This document shows, piece by piece, positions 36,101 to 45,571 of a DNA stretch of 64,000 nucleotides (positions within the stretch are counted from its first letter, which is position 1; every line of letters starts with the position of its first letter). Below the pieces are notes generated by a model that saw nothing but the letters and a program-made list of their open reading frames with translations, was not told the DNA's origin and did not search any database. The position numbers and the translations under genes are program-made. Source of the stretch: Cladopsammia gracilis (lineage: Eukaryota > Cnidaria > Anthozoa > Scleractinia > Dendrophylliidae). The stretch lies in the NCBI GenBank assembly GCA_022457155.1, contig JAJGOT010000034.1, positions 1,271,501-1,335,500 on the forward strand, in the 5' to 3' direction.

Positions 36101-37353
36101 ACAACAACTTCAGGTTCAGTCTTATCAATGTCCTTGACCCATAGGAACCGGAGTACATCCCTGTCTTCTTCAGCTACGCGAACCATCAAGAAAGCCTTCT
36201 CGATGTCTCCGACAAGAGCAACTCTGTGACTACGGAACCTTAACATGATGTCAAAGATGTTCTGGGCGAGTGGAGGACCAGCATGCACACACTCATTCAA
36301 TGAAGCTCCATTTGACTTCGCCGGGGCGTCATAAACAACTCTTAACTTTGTAGTGGACTTGTCCCTCCTGATTATAGCATGATGAGGGATGTAATGTATG
36401 CGGTTAGACTCTGGCCTTGACTCCTTGTCAACAACTTCGACAATTCCTCTATCGATTTGATCTCTAATGACACTGTCATACTCCTTAAGGATGTCGGGTT
36501 CCTTGCGAAGTCGAGTCAACAAACTGCTTAACCTTCGCTGACTTAACTCGTAATTATCAGGAAGTGGTGGGTGTGTAGCCTTCCACGGGAGGTTAACTTG
36601 ATAGTGGTCTCCTCTATGCGTCAGCTTCTCTAAGAACTCTTCATGGATGCTTGGAGTCTTGATACCCAGAGACTCTAAGTCCCAGAATTTCCTTAACTCT
36701 CCTTGCAGACCTTCATAGGGAACTTCACCAGTGGCACATTTCAATACGTGGGTTATGACAAGATTGCTACTCTGCTGACATCCTGGATCTCCGCAACAAA
36801 CAGGGCCTGAGAGTACCCATCCCAGTTTAGTGTGAATAGCTGTGGGACCTTGAGTTCCTCGAATGGTATGACCAGTCACAAGATTCCAATAATAGTCTGA
36901 ACCGACCAAAATATCAACATTGAGAGTTTCCCCTTCAGTACAATAATCAGCTAGTCTTAGACCTGCAAAGGAGTCATTGACGTTCACCACTTGCTCAACA
37001 GACTGACCCTGCAATGGTTGACATATCAGAGGTACTGCCAAAGCCGACAACGACAGGTTGGATCCCCCTTTCAGCTCGATCCCCAGTGCTGCAACTTCCA
37101 TGAATTCCAATCTTTCATCCTTGGATCCAAATGTCTTAATTGAGACTTGTTTCCTCTCTAACACTGGTAATTGAAGAATGTTCTTCAAGTTGTCTGTCAA
37201 ATAGGTGCGCTGGCTACCACTGTCCAGGATGATTCTAACCTTGACCTTGCACTCTGGTCGCTGGGGGTTGTAAACAATAGCCTGAGCGGTTTGAAGTAAC
37301 ACTGGTGTCGAAGAATTTGAGTAACAGACAACAGAATTGGTACCTGGTTGCAC
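33112..37353 (-). CDS. pol: BEL/Pao pol polyprotein (protease, RT, RNase H, integrase), about 1410 aa
   Basis: Domains in order from the N terminus: aspartic protease with ILDSGSQRTYL; reverse transcriptase with VGDIEKAFLMV and the YVDDL catalytic motif; the Pao-type RNase H region with GFCDASARAYGAV; integrase zinc finger, then the D-D-E core (GLDYVGPL, ISDNAKTF, FYERLVKSLK); and the C-terminal domain common in BEL elements (GDLVLVHDEGHPRSHWKLGK). No stop or frameshift is seen. The frame opens right at the gag stop without an ATG there (its first codon is GTG), and lies in a different frame from gag. Pol is therefore probably made by frameshifting or reinitiation near 37356; which one cannot be seen. 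Confidence 0.9.
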   Translation of the reverse strand: MQPGTNSVVCYSNSSTPVLLQTAQAIVYNPQRPECKVKVRIILDSGSQRTYLTDNLKNILQLPVLERKQVSIKTFGSKDERLEFMEVAALGIELKGGSNLSLSALAVPLICQPLQGQSVEQVVNVNDSFAGLRLADYCTEGETLNVDILVGSDYYWNLVTGHTIRGTQGPTAIHTKLGWVLSGPVCCGDPGCQQSSNLVITHVLKCATGEVPYEGLQGELRKFWDLESLGIKTPSIHEEFLEKLTHRGDHYQVNLPWKATHPPLPDNYELSQRRLSSLLTRLRKEPDILKEYDSVIRDQIDRGIVEVVDKESRPESNRIHYIPHHAIIRRDKSTTKLRVVYDAPAKSNGASLNECVHAGPPLAQNIFDIMLRFRSHRVALVGDIEKAFLMVRVAEEDRDVLRFLWVKDIDKTEPEVVVLRFTRVVFGLSSSPFLLNATIKHHIGQYGQCDPSFTRKFLESIYVDDLTSGDSDVDRTFEFYVKSKLRLKEAGFNLRKFVTNSEELRERIDKNEKSALRNEEAQTKEDVSRYQVVETVVADGHKVEEEDMTYSRSVLGTPVIEDPGEQRILGTLWNFHNDNLVFDFTETVSLARKVEPTKRNVISTVSKFYDPLGVISPIIIPFKILFQEPCKEKRGWDDPLEGSCKSTWQRLVAQLQDVKSIILPRCYYTDVEGEVVMSELHGFCDASARAYGAVVYLRTVTTRGNYISFVASKTRVAPLYNQTIPRLELLSAVVLARLIHSVKEALSSEIEISKLMCWTDSKVAWYWIVQSAREWKQFVQHRADEIRKLVPVEWWNHCRGSDNPADILSRGMDSRDLAANTLWWNGPKWLIDSEGSEKPNKLDEELLPEECLSEMKAKARKAELAGDLSALTVNSQPTSVNVIDCRAFSCLERLLRVTALVFKFIRLLKAKRKGVDEKPEIASADLEGAELCWIKEVQRSLKDKENFRSWKQQLNLFEDERGVVRCRGRLGNSDLSDSAKYPILLDAKHHITTLTVWSCHRRVMHEGVKETLALAELRSTFWIVRGRHFVRRLLFGCTVCKKFQGKPYKTPPPPPLPSCRVKEAPAFTCIGLDYVGPLYVRSTREKERKQWICLFTCCVTRVVHLEVVPNLTVQAFLRCFRRYVARRSTPSFVISDNAKTFKSAFKEIEKIMNDPSVIRHFTQERIKWSYNLEKAPWWGDFYERLVKSLKGSLKKTVGRAKLTQDELVTVVAEIEMILNCRPISYVSTEDLEEPLTPGHLIIGRRISALPKVDCLLDEDFGISQSDLSRRARHLNMILGHFWKRWRAEYLLELRNAHCRVKRAAGSSLVSVGDLVLVHDEGHPRSHWKLGKVEQVLTSKDGQSRGAEIRVQVKKSKKTSLLRRPLRLLYPLEVSCAADETAQSEPVLEQREQSARGSVRGNQNGVRPQLKEKD

Positions 37354-37355
37354 TG

Positions 37356-38807
37356 TTAAACTTTGCTGTTCTGGAACTGGTGTAGAAACTGTAGGTGCAG
37401 GGTAGTGGGTGGCACTGGGTTTAAATCACCTTGACAGATACTATTGTGGTGCTTGCCATTACATTTGTGACATTTGGACTTGGATGGACAGTTGCGGCTT
37501 ATGTGATCCTTTCGAAGGCACGCAAAACATCTTCCATACTTCTTCAAAAGATCCTTACGAGCTTGCACATTGGTTACTGTTGTGCAATCCTTTGATGGGT
37601 GGTTTCCTTTACAGTAGGTGCAGGTGGGACCATTACCATTGCCACTAAAAAGGTTGAATGTTGTCCCTGGATCCCTTTTGTTCCTATTAGGAGGCTTAGG
37701 AGGCGAAAACTGATTTTCATTCACAGGGGGTGCTCCGGCTTTTTCTCTTGCTTCCAGTTCCCTCTTAAAGTTCCCGAGCAGATGATCCAGTTGCCAGTCC
37801 TCGTCGCCCATTTCTCTAGTAATAACAAGACGAAATTCCTGGAGTAGCTTATTCATCAAAATGGACGAAAGTAACCCACAGTATGATTCGCGAGGAACTC
37901 CTAGTGACTTTAGGCTTCTGACATTTGATTCAACAGTGTCATGGAGCTTCCGTAAGCTCCTCATGTTTTGATGAGATGTTACAGTGTCAAGGTTCAGCAA
38001 AATCTCCATATGACGATTGACAATTTGCTGCTTATTACCGAATCTACCCTTCAGAATTTCTATTGCCTCATCATAATTCGATGCTGTTAGAGTCAAACCC
38101 GAAACTGCTTCAGCTGCTGACCGTTCGAGGCGCGAAATCAAGTAATTAAACTTGTCAATGACAGAGAGGTTTCCGTTTTTATGTACAGAAGCTTCAAAGG
38201 TGTCCCAGAAGGAAATCCACTTACTATGATCGCCGTCGAATTTCTTCAGTTCCAATTTCGGCAGTTTGACTTGTGTTTTTCTCGGTGTAGGCGCTAAAGA
38301 ATCCGCTACAGAAGCTCTCGGAGGCGAAGAACCATTTTCCAGGTTGTGACCTGAAGCACTTGGAGGCGACGAACCATTTTCGTTGTGACCTGAAGCACTT
38401 GGAGGCGACGAACCATTCTCGTTATGACCTTCTGTTGACGTGCTTGCTGACACGTTCGGTTGCGCGGGAAGATTAGAAACAACAACGGTATTTGTGTTTG
38501 CATCTGATGACAGGGCGTGATCTATGTTAGCGATAGCCAGTTGAATATTTTCCTCGACTAAATCAGCTCGCTCTATTTCCGCTTCGATTTCTTCTTCATC
38601 CACAAGGGCAAGAATTTCCGCGTCGAGTTGTCGAAGAGTGGTCCGTTTCTCCAGAAGGCTTGACCTTTGTTGATTCAACTTAACCGCGTGCTTGGCGATT
38701 TCCGACACGTCTCCAGTGAGGATTTCGATCGCAGACGAAATGATACGGGTTGCGGTGGACCTGTGACCTCCACGCGTTCTTCGCTTTCTAGAAAGTTCTT
38801 CGGCCAT
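37356..38807 (-). CDS. gag: BEL/Pao gag protein, 483 aa
   Basis: Starts at an ATG (MAEELSRKRRTRGG). A coiled-coil-like acidic N-terminal part is followed by short repeats rich in GSSPPSAS (about residues 130-165). Next comes the DUF1759-type capsid region (FDGDHSKWISFWDTFE). Zinc knuckles at the C terminus include CTYCKGNHPSKDC and CFACLRKDHISRNC. Length and order match other BEL gag proteins. The stop abuts the pol frame. Confidence 0.9.
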   Translation of the reverse strand: MAEELSRKRRTRGGHRSTATRIISSAIEILTGDVSEIAKHAVKLNQQRSSLLEKRTTLRQLDAEILALVDEEEIEAEIERADLVEENIQLAIANIDHALSSDANTNTVVVSNLPAQPNVSASTSTEGHNENGSSPPSASGHNENGSSPPSASGHNLENGSSPPRASVADSLAPTPRKTQVKLPKLELKKFDGDHSKWISFWDTFEASVHKNGNLSVIDKFNYLISRLERSAAEAVSGLTLTASNYDEAIEILKGRFGNKQQIVNRHMEILLNLDTVTSHQNMRSLRKLHDTVESNVRSLKSLGVPRESYCGLLSSILMNKLLQEFRLVITREMGDEDWQLDHLLGNFKRELEAREKAGAPPVNENQFSPPKPPNRNKRDPGTTFNLFSGNGNGPTCTYCKGNHPSKDCTTVTNVQARKDLLKKYGRCFACLRKDHISRNCPSKSKCHKCNGKHHNSICQGDLNPVPPTTLHLQFLHQFQNSKV

Positions 38808-38902
38808 TTTTTCCTCGATGCAATTTGCGAAATAACGCAGAAATTCAACTCAGATTTCACTCACCAATCGCTGGCAAGACTCGTTTCAATCGGCATCAAT
38901 CC

Positions 38903-38920
38903 GCGGCTCAGGAAGGACCA
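38903..38920 (-). other. Primer-binding site of the BEL element
   Basis: Reading the minus strand out of the 5' LTR, the next bases are tggtccttcctgagccgc; TGG pairs with the CCA end of a tRNA. I did not assign the tRNA. Confidence 0.6.
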
Positions 38921-39147
38921 TGTACAAAAGTTTATTCCGGACTGTATATTATTCCACTGTTTTAGGCTCAAGTTCGAAGATTACAGCTCTCTAATTCTAC
39001 AGATTACAAGGATTCCGAAGGATTAACAGGATGAACATCGCATGAAGAAATCTCAAACAAAAATGACTTCTCAGAAAGGACAATACACATGGGAACGTAT
39101 CCCAGAAACACTTTCGGTCCCTTTGAACAATTACATCATCGCGCACA
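38921..39147 (-). repeat. 5' LTR of the BEL element
   Basis: Pairs with 32687-32913. The differences seen are at gtttaaggc/gttttaggc, ctagttc/ctaattc, aactgg/aacagg and two in atggctcc/atgacttc. The promoter for the minus-strand transcript should lie here. Confidence 0.9.
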
Positions 39148-40717
39148 GTCATTTTATATATGGAACAACAGGCGGTAACACTTCTCTTCTAGTTACTACA
39201 CCCTTTATTCCCTCTTTCTCCCATCCATTCAAGATAGGAACCTTTCCCTGTGGGCTGGTGAAAAAGTCATATATTTCCACCAACCAAGTTGCATGAATTG
39301 GTTTCAAAACCGATAGCTTAAGGTCGACATTTACATCTTCAAAGTTAACTCCACTATCACTTGCTTTTGACTTCTGCCTAATACCACATTGCGAACTTGT
39401 TCTTGCAAAATTGATTATTGACATAATGTGAGCCACTTAATTTTCGCGTCATGTTATGTTCGCGATACTTATTGTTCGCGTCACTTAAATTTCGCGATTT
39501 TTTTTAAATCGCAAAATTCGCGAAATTAACGTGTCGCGAAAATTTCATGTAATAAGGTATTTTAGCGGCAGAACATTTTAGGCAAAGGAATGTTATTCCC
39601 CGAATTGACTAGAAGTTTTCACATTTCCAAAAATCATAGCTGACCATATTTTGTACCCAAAACGACAGTTTTTATCCCTCCGAAAACAAAAGGCGTCAAA
39701 TTTTCCAATGTTATGAAAGTTTCAGGTGACATTTTAGTTAAGTAGATTCTGGTTCTTAATGTAATGTGTTACGAAATTTTAAGATGACAAAGGCCTTCCG
39801 CTAAAACCGAAACGATTCGTTCAGTGCTCCTCATGTGAAATACCTACAACGAAATCAAGGCAGTCGGTTAGTCAGATATTAATATTGCAGGACATTTGGA
39901 CACACACAAATATAAACGTTAAAGAAATCATTACCCGCACTTGATGTAGCTTTCCTGAGTTCCTTTCTTTATCGCCAAGCTGTCCAAAAAGGTTTACAAG
40001 TTTAAACGAGTTGACTCAGTTGTTTTTGTTTTTGACATTCTGAATATCCGCTAAAGAACCGCATCCCCTCCACTTTAAGTCGGAAGTCAATCCATACAGA
40101 ATAAGCTGTCGTCTTCTCAATTAACAACGGCTTTTGAGCTGCACACAGTCTCTGTCTGCAGTGGCCAAGCTCAGCATAATAATGATTTCTCCGCGCAGTT
40201 CGATAAAATTTCCACATACAATTTTTAAATTGTTAAAACTTGCTTATATGCAGTTTACAGATTTTAGCTCCTACAGCCGCAAGTGTGAGATTTTTCGGTT
40301 CTAATCCGCTTCAAACAATGTTTACAAGAATTTTCAAGGAAGCATGCAACATGTACCATTAGAAGTCATTTTCAGAAAATTGCGGTCGTTCGTTTCCTCC
40401 AGATCAAGCAGTTTGCACTTTGAACAGTTTCAAACAACTTCGTCAAGGAAATTTCTGCCACACACGGACACATTTTCTCCCCCTTTTTTCCGTTCAGTCG
40501 TGTCATTAATACTTTTTCTAGTGGTTCGTGGTTAATTTTTCTACCATTGCTTGCCTATGAAATAGTAATCTATGCCTATGAAATAGTAATCTATTTCATA
40601 ACACTCTTATTCATGCTCAGTTGAGATAAGATATGGGGATCATATTGCTCAGCTTGGCTTAGGGTAGCAGTGTTTTATGACCCACGCGAATTTTCGGTCA
40701 GGGTGGGTGAGTGGGCC

Positions 40718-40886
40718 GATCCTTCCTTCACTGCTCCGCTGGCTGAAAACTAAGCACGAAAGGAGTGTTATTCTGCTTGAACTCAGTATTTATAGTCTTA
40801 CAACACCCTTGTGCACTGAGTTGCTAGGAATGTGTTATTTTCACGTGTCTCATTTTCGCATATCATTACGAGTGTTATGAATAGTA
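40718..40886 (-). repeat. Direct repeat (possible terminal repeat) of a broken retroelement, left copy
   Basis: gatccttccttcactgctcc through cgagtgttatgaatagta recurs at 45389-45571 in the same orientation, with few changes and one 14-bp indel. It flanks gag, RT and RNase H remnants on the minus strand, as LTRs would, but has no clear TG/CA ends. Confidence 0.55.
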
Positions 40887-41104
40887 ATCTATTTCATAGC
40901 ACTCTTATTCATGCTCAGTTGAGATAAGATATGGGGATAATATTGCTCAGCGCCGCCCAAGCCATACTGTCCATCTTTATTTCATAAACTCTACGATGAC
41001 TCCCATATACTTCAATTCTTACTTACAACAAACCTCAATTCCATAAATCAAATACCCCAACCCTTACTATCTCCCAAACCTACCCCAAACTATAAAAAAG
41101 CGAA

Positions 41105-41381
41105 TAGGTTGCATCCGTGGCTACTGAAACTTGAATATGACGTTCATCACGCTACGGTATTGGGCTATCCCAATGTTCAAGAAACATCCAATAGCAGATC
41201 TCTTCACGCAGGGCGACACGCAACAGAATCGACTTCGGAGAACGTAAGCTTTTGAGAAGGCTGCATTTCTTTCTCTTGTAAATAACCTTGCGCTTGGCAC
41301 AGCTCTAGAGAGGGAGCCACATTTCCCTGAAATGCGTTGTAAGGTTTTAACGTAGAAAAACCTTTGAATGCAGAGGTCCAC
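41105..41381 (-). pseudogene. RNase H-region remnant of the minus-strand retroelement
   Basis: The minus frame reads VKTLQRISGKCGSLSRAVPSARLFTRERNAAFSKA, with the K-T-L-Q-R-x-x-G-K pattern found after the RT domain in a cnidarian retroelement family. It follows on, after the inserted Penelope fragment, from the RT frame that ends near 41975. It decays further downstream, and no recombinase or integrase is left. Confidence 0.45.
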
Positions 41382-41399
41382 ACGACGCAGAAATTAAAC

Positions 41400-41985
41400 T
41401 TGCTGGTATAGTTGCCGGATCTTCCTTGTGAAAGATCTCGTGTCAGGCGTCACTTGAATGTGAAAATACAAAACTGAATGCAAGGCTGGCACTACGGCAA
41501 AGGGCAGATTTATTAATGGCCAATATTTCGACTAATTGTACTAGTCTTCCTCAGGGCCAGGGCTATACTGAAAGAAAATAATGTAACGGCTCCTAAAATT
41601 TGAAAATGACATGGTTATAAATGATTGGCTAATACATGACATGTAGACAGCGAACTTGTAAACATAAGATAAAAATAATATATGACATATATAGTGTATG
41701 ATACAAAACTGAGTTCAGCGTTCGTTCCTTCGGTTAATGCCTTCTGGTGACAAAGTGTTCCCTCTATGAAGGCCTCGCGTGCGGGAAGCGTTGATGGTAG
41801 GCTGCAGTTCAAACGGCATGAGTCTCATGTCCGCGGAAGAGTGGCCTGGTAAGTTGAAATGTGTAGGGACCGCTGCTGTGGAGTTGGCGTGATGTGGGTT
41901 GTTTGTCCCTTGTCTGTGTTCTGTGAAGCGTTCACGAATCGTGCGTTTGGTTTCCCCTATATTCGACATAGGAGGACTCAAGTGT
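41400..41985 (-). mobile_element. Penelope-like element fragment with a GIY-YIG endonuclease C-terminus
   Basis: The minus frame 41715-41980 reads IGETKRTIRERFTEHRQG, HFNLPGHSSADMRLMPFEL and RGNTLSPEGINRRNER, which is the distal half of a Penelope GIY-YIG domain and its tail. The GIY half is missing. Plus-strand cgactaattgtactagtctt-type sequence beyond the stop fits a 3' UTR. It separates the RT and RNase H parts of another retroelement, so it is a nested, 5'-truncated insertion. Confidence 0.6.
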
Positions 41986-42580
41986 CTCTCGGACAAGTGC
42001 GATGAATTTGCATTTCTTCTTTGGAATTAAATGAAAAACTTCTCTTGATGAGTCTGCCAAGAAACCAAAGTATGGAACAATTTTCACTGGGATCAAAATA
42101 GATTTTGACAAACCAGGAGAATAGCCTAGTCTCACCAAGTAGTAGGTTACCAAGAAAAATTGTTGATTTGGTGGCTACAAAATTGCGTTCATCTGCGTGC
42201 CCAAGGTACCATATTCCCCTTCATCCAACGAGACCTGAAGCTGGCCATTGTGTCGATCGTCAATATATAGGAGACAAGGAATACCAATTGGACGAAAAAA
42301 AAAGGGGTTAGACAGCCTGTCGTGTGATAAATAAATGGGGAGATCTTCGAACCAAAGGGCAAAGTATTATACGCGTAAAAACCAGCCACTCTCCGTTAAA
42401 AGGAATGTGATCGTACCCGGACTTATCATCTAACAGGGCAAATCATTTAGAGTATCCAGGGAGAAAGGTTTATCTTTCATCCAGAGATTTAAATAACGTG
42501 CATCATGACAGAGGTGAGACTTTGATGGCTCTTCGGTCAATGGTAAAACAATATGAGGCGGTTCCACCCCCCAACTCTCC
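41970..42580 (-). pseudogene. Reverse transcriptase remnant, frameshifted
   Basis: Successive minus frames give SKSHLCHDARYLNLWMKDK, LDDKSGYDHI (first catalytic Asp), LPFGSKISPFIYHTTG and GIPCLLYIDDRHNGQL (the YIDD motif). The thumb-like VRLGYSPGLSKSILIPVKIV and SREVFHLIPKKKCKFIALV follow. Several frameshifts and stops break it. The exact clade is uncertain; a tyrosine-recombinase (DIRS-like) element is possible, but no recombinase is present to prove it. Confidence 0.6.
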
Positions 42581-43270
42581 CTAACAAGGAAATTGCCCCA
42601 GTCACTAGACGATCAATAAGTGTTTTTGCACAAAACTGACAAAAGGCTTGCATGACATGTTATTTCTGAACGTCCTTTGGGTGGGCGGTCAGAATCGTAG
42701 TGCTCGCCCTTGAATGAACCGGTAAGATGTTGGAAATATGGGAAAATGGAAACTTTATCTCTGATCCAACTCAAACATCAGCATCAGTCGCCACAAGGCA
42801 CTGTTTCGCAATTTTCCCCAAAACGGGAAGTGAGCGTTTAGTCCGCCAGCTCTAACATGATTAGGATCTCGAAAAACTAACCCTTGGACGTCTCCACTTA
42901 TCTCGCCACGCTCCACCCATGTAACCTTATGTTCCAACCCGCGTGCTGTCATCTCGTTGCCGACTGTTATGGGGTTCCCCCTGGAATCCACCTATTGCAT
43001 AGCATTCGTACAAATTGTCCACGAGTAATAGCTGTATCGAGCTCTTTATCAAGCTCCCAAGCCCATGATATAATTCCCAAAAGAAATCGTGAAAACACAA
43101 AAGGTATCACTCACAAGGGAGAAGCCCCAACATAGTCAGCAGAGAGATGACAGCTCCGACCCAGTAATCCTGGGAGGGTAACTAGAGACCCTGTTTTCAA
43201 AGCCATCAAAACTCTGAGACCATCGAGCTAATTATTAAAGGAAAAGAACATCACTCGCACAAAAACACAC
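42581..43270 (-). other. Degraded interior of the minus-strand retroelement
   Basis: Lies between the gag and RT remnants of the same element. A minus frame at 42755-42991 (NPITVGNEMTARGLEHKV and WVERGEISGDVQGLVF) is open but matches no domain I can name. Confidence 0.35.
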
Positions 43271-43289
43271 TCAATTCAAGATGCGTTTA

Positions 43290-43960
43290 TTAACCAAATC
43301 AGACAGCATATAGAAAACTATTTTAGTAACACTTCGACCATGGCAAAGTCCACTTGTTACTTTTGGTTTGTTCAGATGTCCCTTTTTTTGCCTCCATAGC
43401 CAGATCTCTTTTCCTGACATTACAATCCATTTTAAAGTGGCCTTGTTTACCACAATATAAAACAACCCGCGAGCCGCCACGGATTTATCGAAAAGTCCCG
43501 GGAATTACGCCCCCGATTTCCCCTTTAAAAAGGGGAGATAGCAGCCCCGTCACGGCTCTTTTGGCGATAATGTTTTTCACTTTTGCTACACAATCAAAAA
43601 ATTTTCCCCTGATCCTTATCGCCCAAAAGGCGAAGGACGAGGCCTTTAAGCTGGTCGTGGGGCATATCGATCTTGCCACGCACCGTCCGATAAACCAGGC
43701 GGTAGAAATTCTGCCTCTCATGCTTCGTATGCTGGGTAGTGTGTTGCAAATACGCAAGCATCTCCAACGCCTCATCTTTATTAAAGCCGGACAATGGACA
43801 ACTCATAATGCCTTTCATGAAACTTTCTATAGATGACTTAGTCAAAGTTTTCATCGTCTGGTTCAGTTTCGTAATTTCGCCTTTAATATCTGGAGCAGGA
43901 GAAAAAGAGGCGGTTAAAGTCAACGTACACGCCTTGACTCAACACAATACATAATATATC
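43290..43960 (-). pseudogene. Gag remnant with a CCHC zinc knuckle
   Basis: A minus frame from about 43923 (LTKSSIESFMKGIMSCPLSG, then LQHTTQHTKHERQNFYRLVY) runs to 43594. It continues after a shift to 43485, then ends in a knuckle, CGKQGHFKMDC, near 43420-43455. The first cysteine pair (CFYC) is present only if a one-base shift is allowed. Together with the RT to its left, this is the same dead element. Confidence 0.5.
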
Positions 43961-44039
43961 ACAAATTCATAACTTGGTGAAAGTTCATTCCGCATGACAA
44001 TACACCTCCTATAAGTTCATGTTGTGCTATTAATTGCAG

Positions 44040-44640
44040 AGAAGATCAGTAAAACTCATAGCGTGACTACTGTATACACAGCGTATAGAAATATTCTGTT
44101 ACCAATCCAGTTCAGAAGAGACTCGGTAAAACTCATCCCCTGTGACTACACACGGCATAAACATATCCTGCTACGTACAGAATATACCTGGTTAGAAATT
44201 CACCCCTTTGACCACACACGGCATATATATATTCCGCAACATGGAATCGATATCTGATGAAAATTCACCCACGTGACTCCACACGGCGTGTACATATTCC
44301 GTTACATAGAATATGCCAGGCGAAAACTCACCCCGTGACTACACACGTTGTATAGATATTCCGTAACACAGAATATATCTGGTGAGGAACTCACCCCCGC
44401 GACTACATACGGCGTATACATATTCCGTAAAGTAATATAACTGGTGAAAACTTACCCCGTGACTACACACGGAGTATATATATTCCGTAAATTAATATAA
44501 CTGGTGAAAACTCACCCCCGTGACTACACACGGCATATACATATTCCGTAAAGGAATATAACTGGTGAAAAAACTCATCCCCGAGACTACACACGGCGTA
44601 TACATATTCCCTAAAACAATATACCTGGTGAAAACGGCGA
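44040..44640 (-). repeat. Tandem repeat, about 60-bp unit, about 10 diverged copies
   Basis: Each unit contains gtgactacacacggc, gtatacatattccgtaa and ctggtgaaaactcacccc with variation. It lies in the leader region of the broken retroelement, between its 5' repeat and the gag remnant. Confidence 0.75.
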
Positions 44641-45186
44641 GTACATACGAAATTGCTGAACTAAACGAGCTTAATAGCTGTTGACAGTCGTTTGGGTGTA
44701 AGATACAGCGGCAAAACCACAAAGGCGTAAAATTGAAAAACAACAGGAAAGTACACACCCATATGAGACCCAAATACCGACACCATGTAAGCCACGTGTA
44801 AACGAATAAACAGCGGACAAAACCCTACCACGTGTTGGGAAAAGGGTAGCGGCCAAACCCCCACTAAAAGTGAAAACGAAAGAAAACTAAATTCCACCCC
44901 GGCAAATAAACATTCGGAGTGAAAGAAAAATGCAAATCCGCTACAAAGTGGCAAAAATAATATCCTCGTGCACCTGATAAACAAGAATGCCGCCGTAACA
45001 GCGAAGCAGAAACCCATGGGAAAAGGCAACATAACACGCCCACGAAAGATTCTGAAAATTCCGGCTACGCAAAATTAAACTTACCACCACACCGAAGAAA
45101 GTAACCTGACCCTAAAGCATGCGCCCAAAGTAGTGAAACACAAAAACCCAAGAAGAACTGAGAAAATTACCGAAGTTTACCACGAG
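44641..45186. other. Leader region of the broken retroelement; no gene recognised
   Basis: A hydrophobic minus frame (44661-45032) is open but looks fortuitous (Phe/Leu/Cys-rich, no domain). Confidence 0.3.
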
Positions 45187-45345
45187 TTAATTCTGTGCTT
45201 CGTTCGTGTTGTTCTGAGCGGGCTGTGGAGCACGCGCCGCTTCCCTTGCTGCTTGTACTGGAGGGTTTCCAACTGGTGGAGCTCGGACCCGGTTCCCAGG
45301 GTTTGCCAAATGTTGTGGAAATTGTACTTCGGGCGCTTCAGCCAT
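45187..45345 (-). CDS. Short Pro/Ala-rich frame next to the 5' repeat (possible gag N-terminus)
   Basis: An ATG at 45345 opens a 52-residue frame (MAEAPEVQFPQHL, with AREAARAPQPAQNNTNEAQN at its end). It starts about 45 bp inside the terminal repeat, where gag would begin. It is separated from the main gag remnant by more than 1.2 kb, including the 60-bp repeats. Function unproven. Confidence 0.35.
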   Translation of the reverse strand: MAEAPEVQFPQHLANPGNRVRAPPVGNPPVQAAREAARAPQPAQNNTNEAQN

Positions 45346-45388
45346 GAGATAGAAAGAAAATTCGCGTGGGTCAAAAAAGGTAAAAAGA

Positions 45389-45571
45389 GATCCTTCCTTC
45401 ACTGCTCCGCTGGCTGAAAACTAAGCCCGAAAGGAGTGTTATTCTACTTGAACTCAGTATTTATAGTCTTACAACACCCTTGTGCACATGCCTGCATGCA
45501 CTGAGTTGCTAGGAATGTGTTATTTTCACGTGTCTCATTTTCGCATATCATTACGAGTGTTATGAATAGTA
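45389..45571 (-). repeat. Direct repeat (possible 5' terminal repeat) of the broken retroelement, right copy
   Basis: Partner of 40718-40886, with an extra acatgcctgcatgc. Segment B starts right beyond it (attataatcagataaattat from 45572). Confidence 0.55.

Larger units (their letters stand above)
32687..39147 (-). mobile_element. BEL/Pao LTR retrotransposon, 6461 bp, nearly intact
   Basis: Both LTRs are 227 bp (32687-32913 and 38921-39147) and differ at about 5 positions (about 2%). They end TG/CA on either strand, and gtcatt flanks the element on both sides (32681-32686 and 39148-39153) as target duplication. In element orientation, a tggtccttcctgagccgc primer-binding site follows the 5' LTR and a G-rich purine tract precedes the 3' LTR. 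Gag and pol are both open over their full length. The element is young and could still be active (inference). Confidence 0.9.
32246..39557. mobile_element. TIR element (about 845 bp without its BEL insert) flanked by TA
   Basis: The left end ccttattacatgaaattttc is exactly inverted at the right. The match extends about 30 bp (cgcgacacgtt/aacgtgtcgcg), apart from one base in an A/T run. TA lies directly outside both ends (32244-32245 and 39558-39559). Repeat copy C reads gaatatttcag at the empty site. The interior has many ttcgcgattt repeats and no coding frame. The BEL provirus sits in its middle. Confidence 0.75.
30412..40534 (+). repeat. Interspersed repeat, copy D (split by a LINE-like tail and by nested TIR + BEL insertions)
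   Basis: Second copy of the 27470-29895 sequence. Interruptions are about 30495-30735 and 32246-39557. Without them it follows copy C to the same cgtggttaat end. Confidence 0.6.

Noticed and set aside
40938..41251. Plus-strand frame with RLHPWLLKLEYDVHHATVLG
   Set aside because: Open for about 100 codons but without a start. It overlaps the better supported minus-strand RNase H remnant, and no domain is recognised.
44661..45032. Hydrophobic minus-strand frame that might be a membrane protein
   Set aside because: Phe/Leu/Cys-rich composition without pattern, inside the leader of a dead retroelement.
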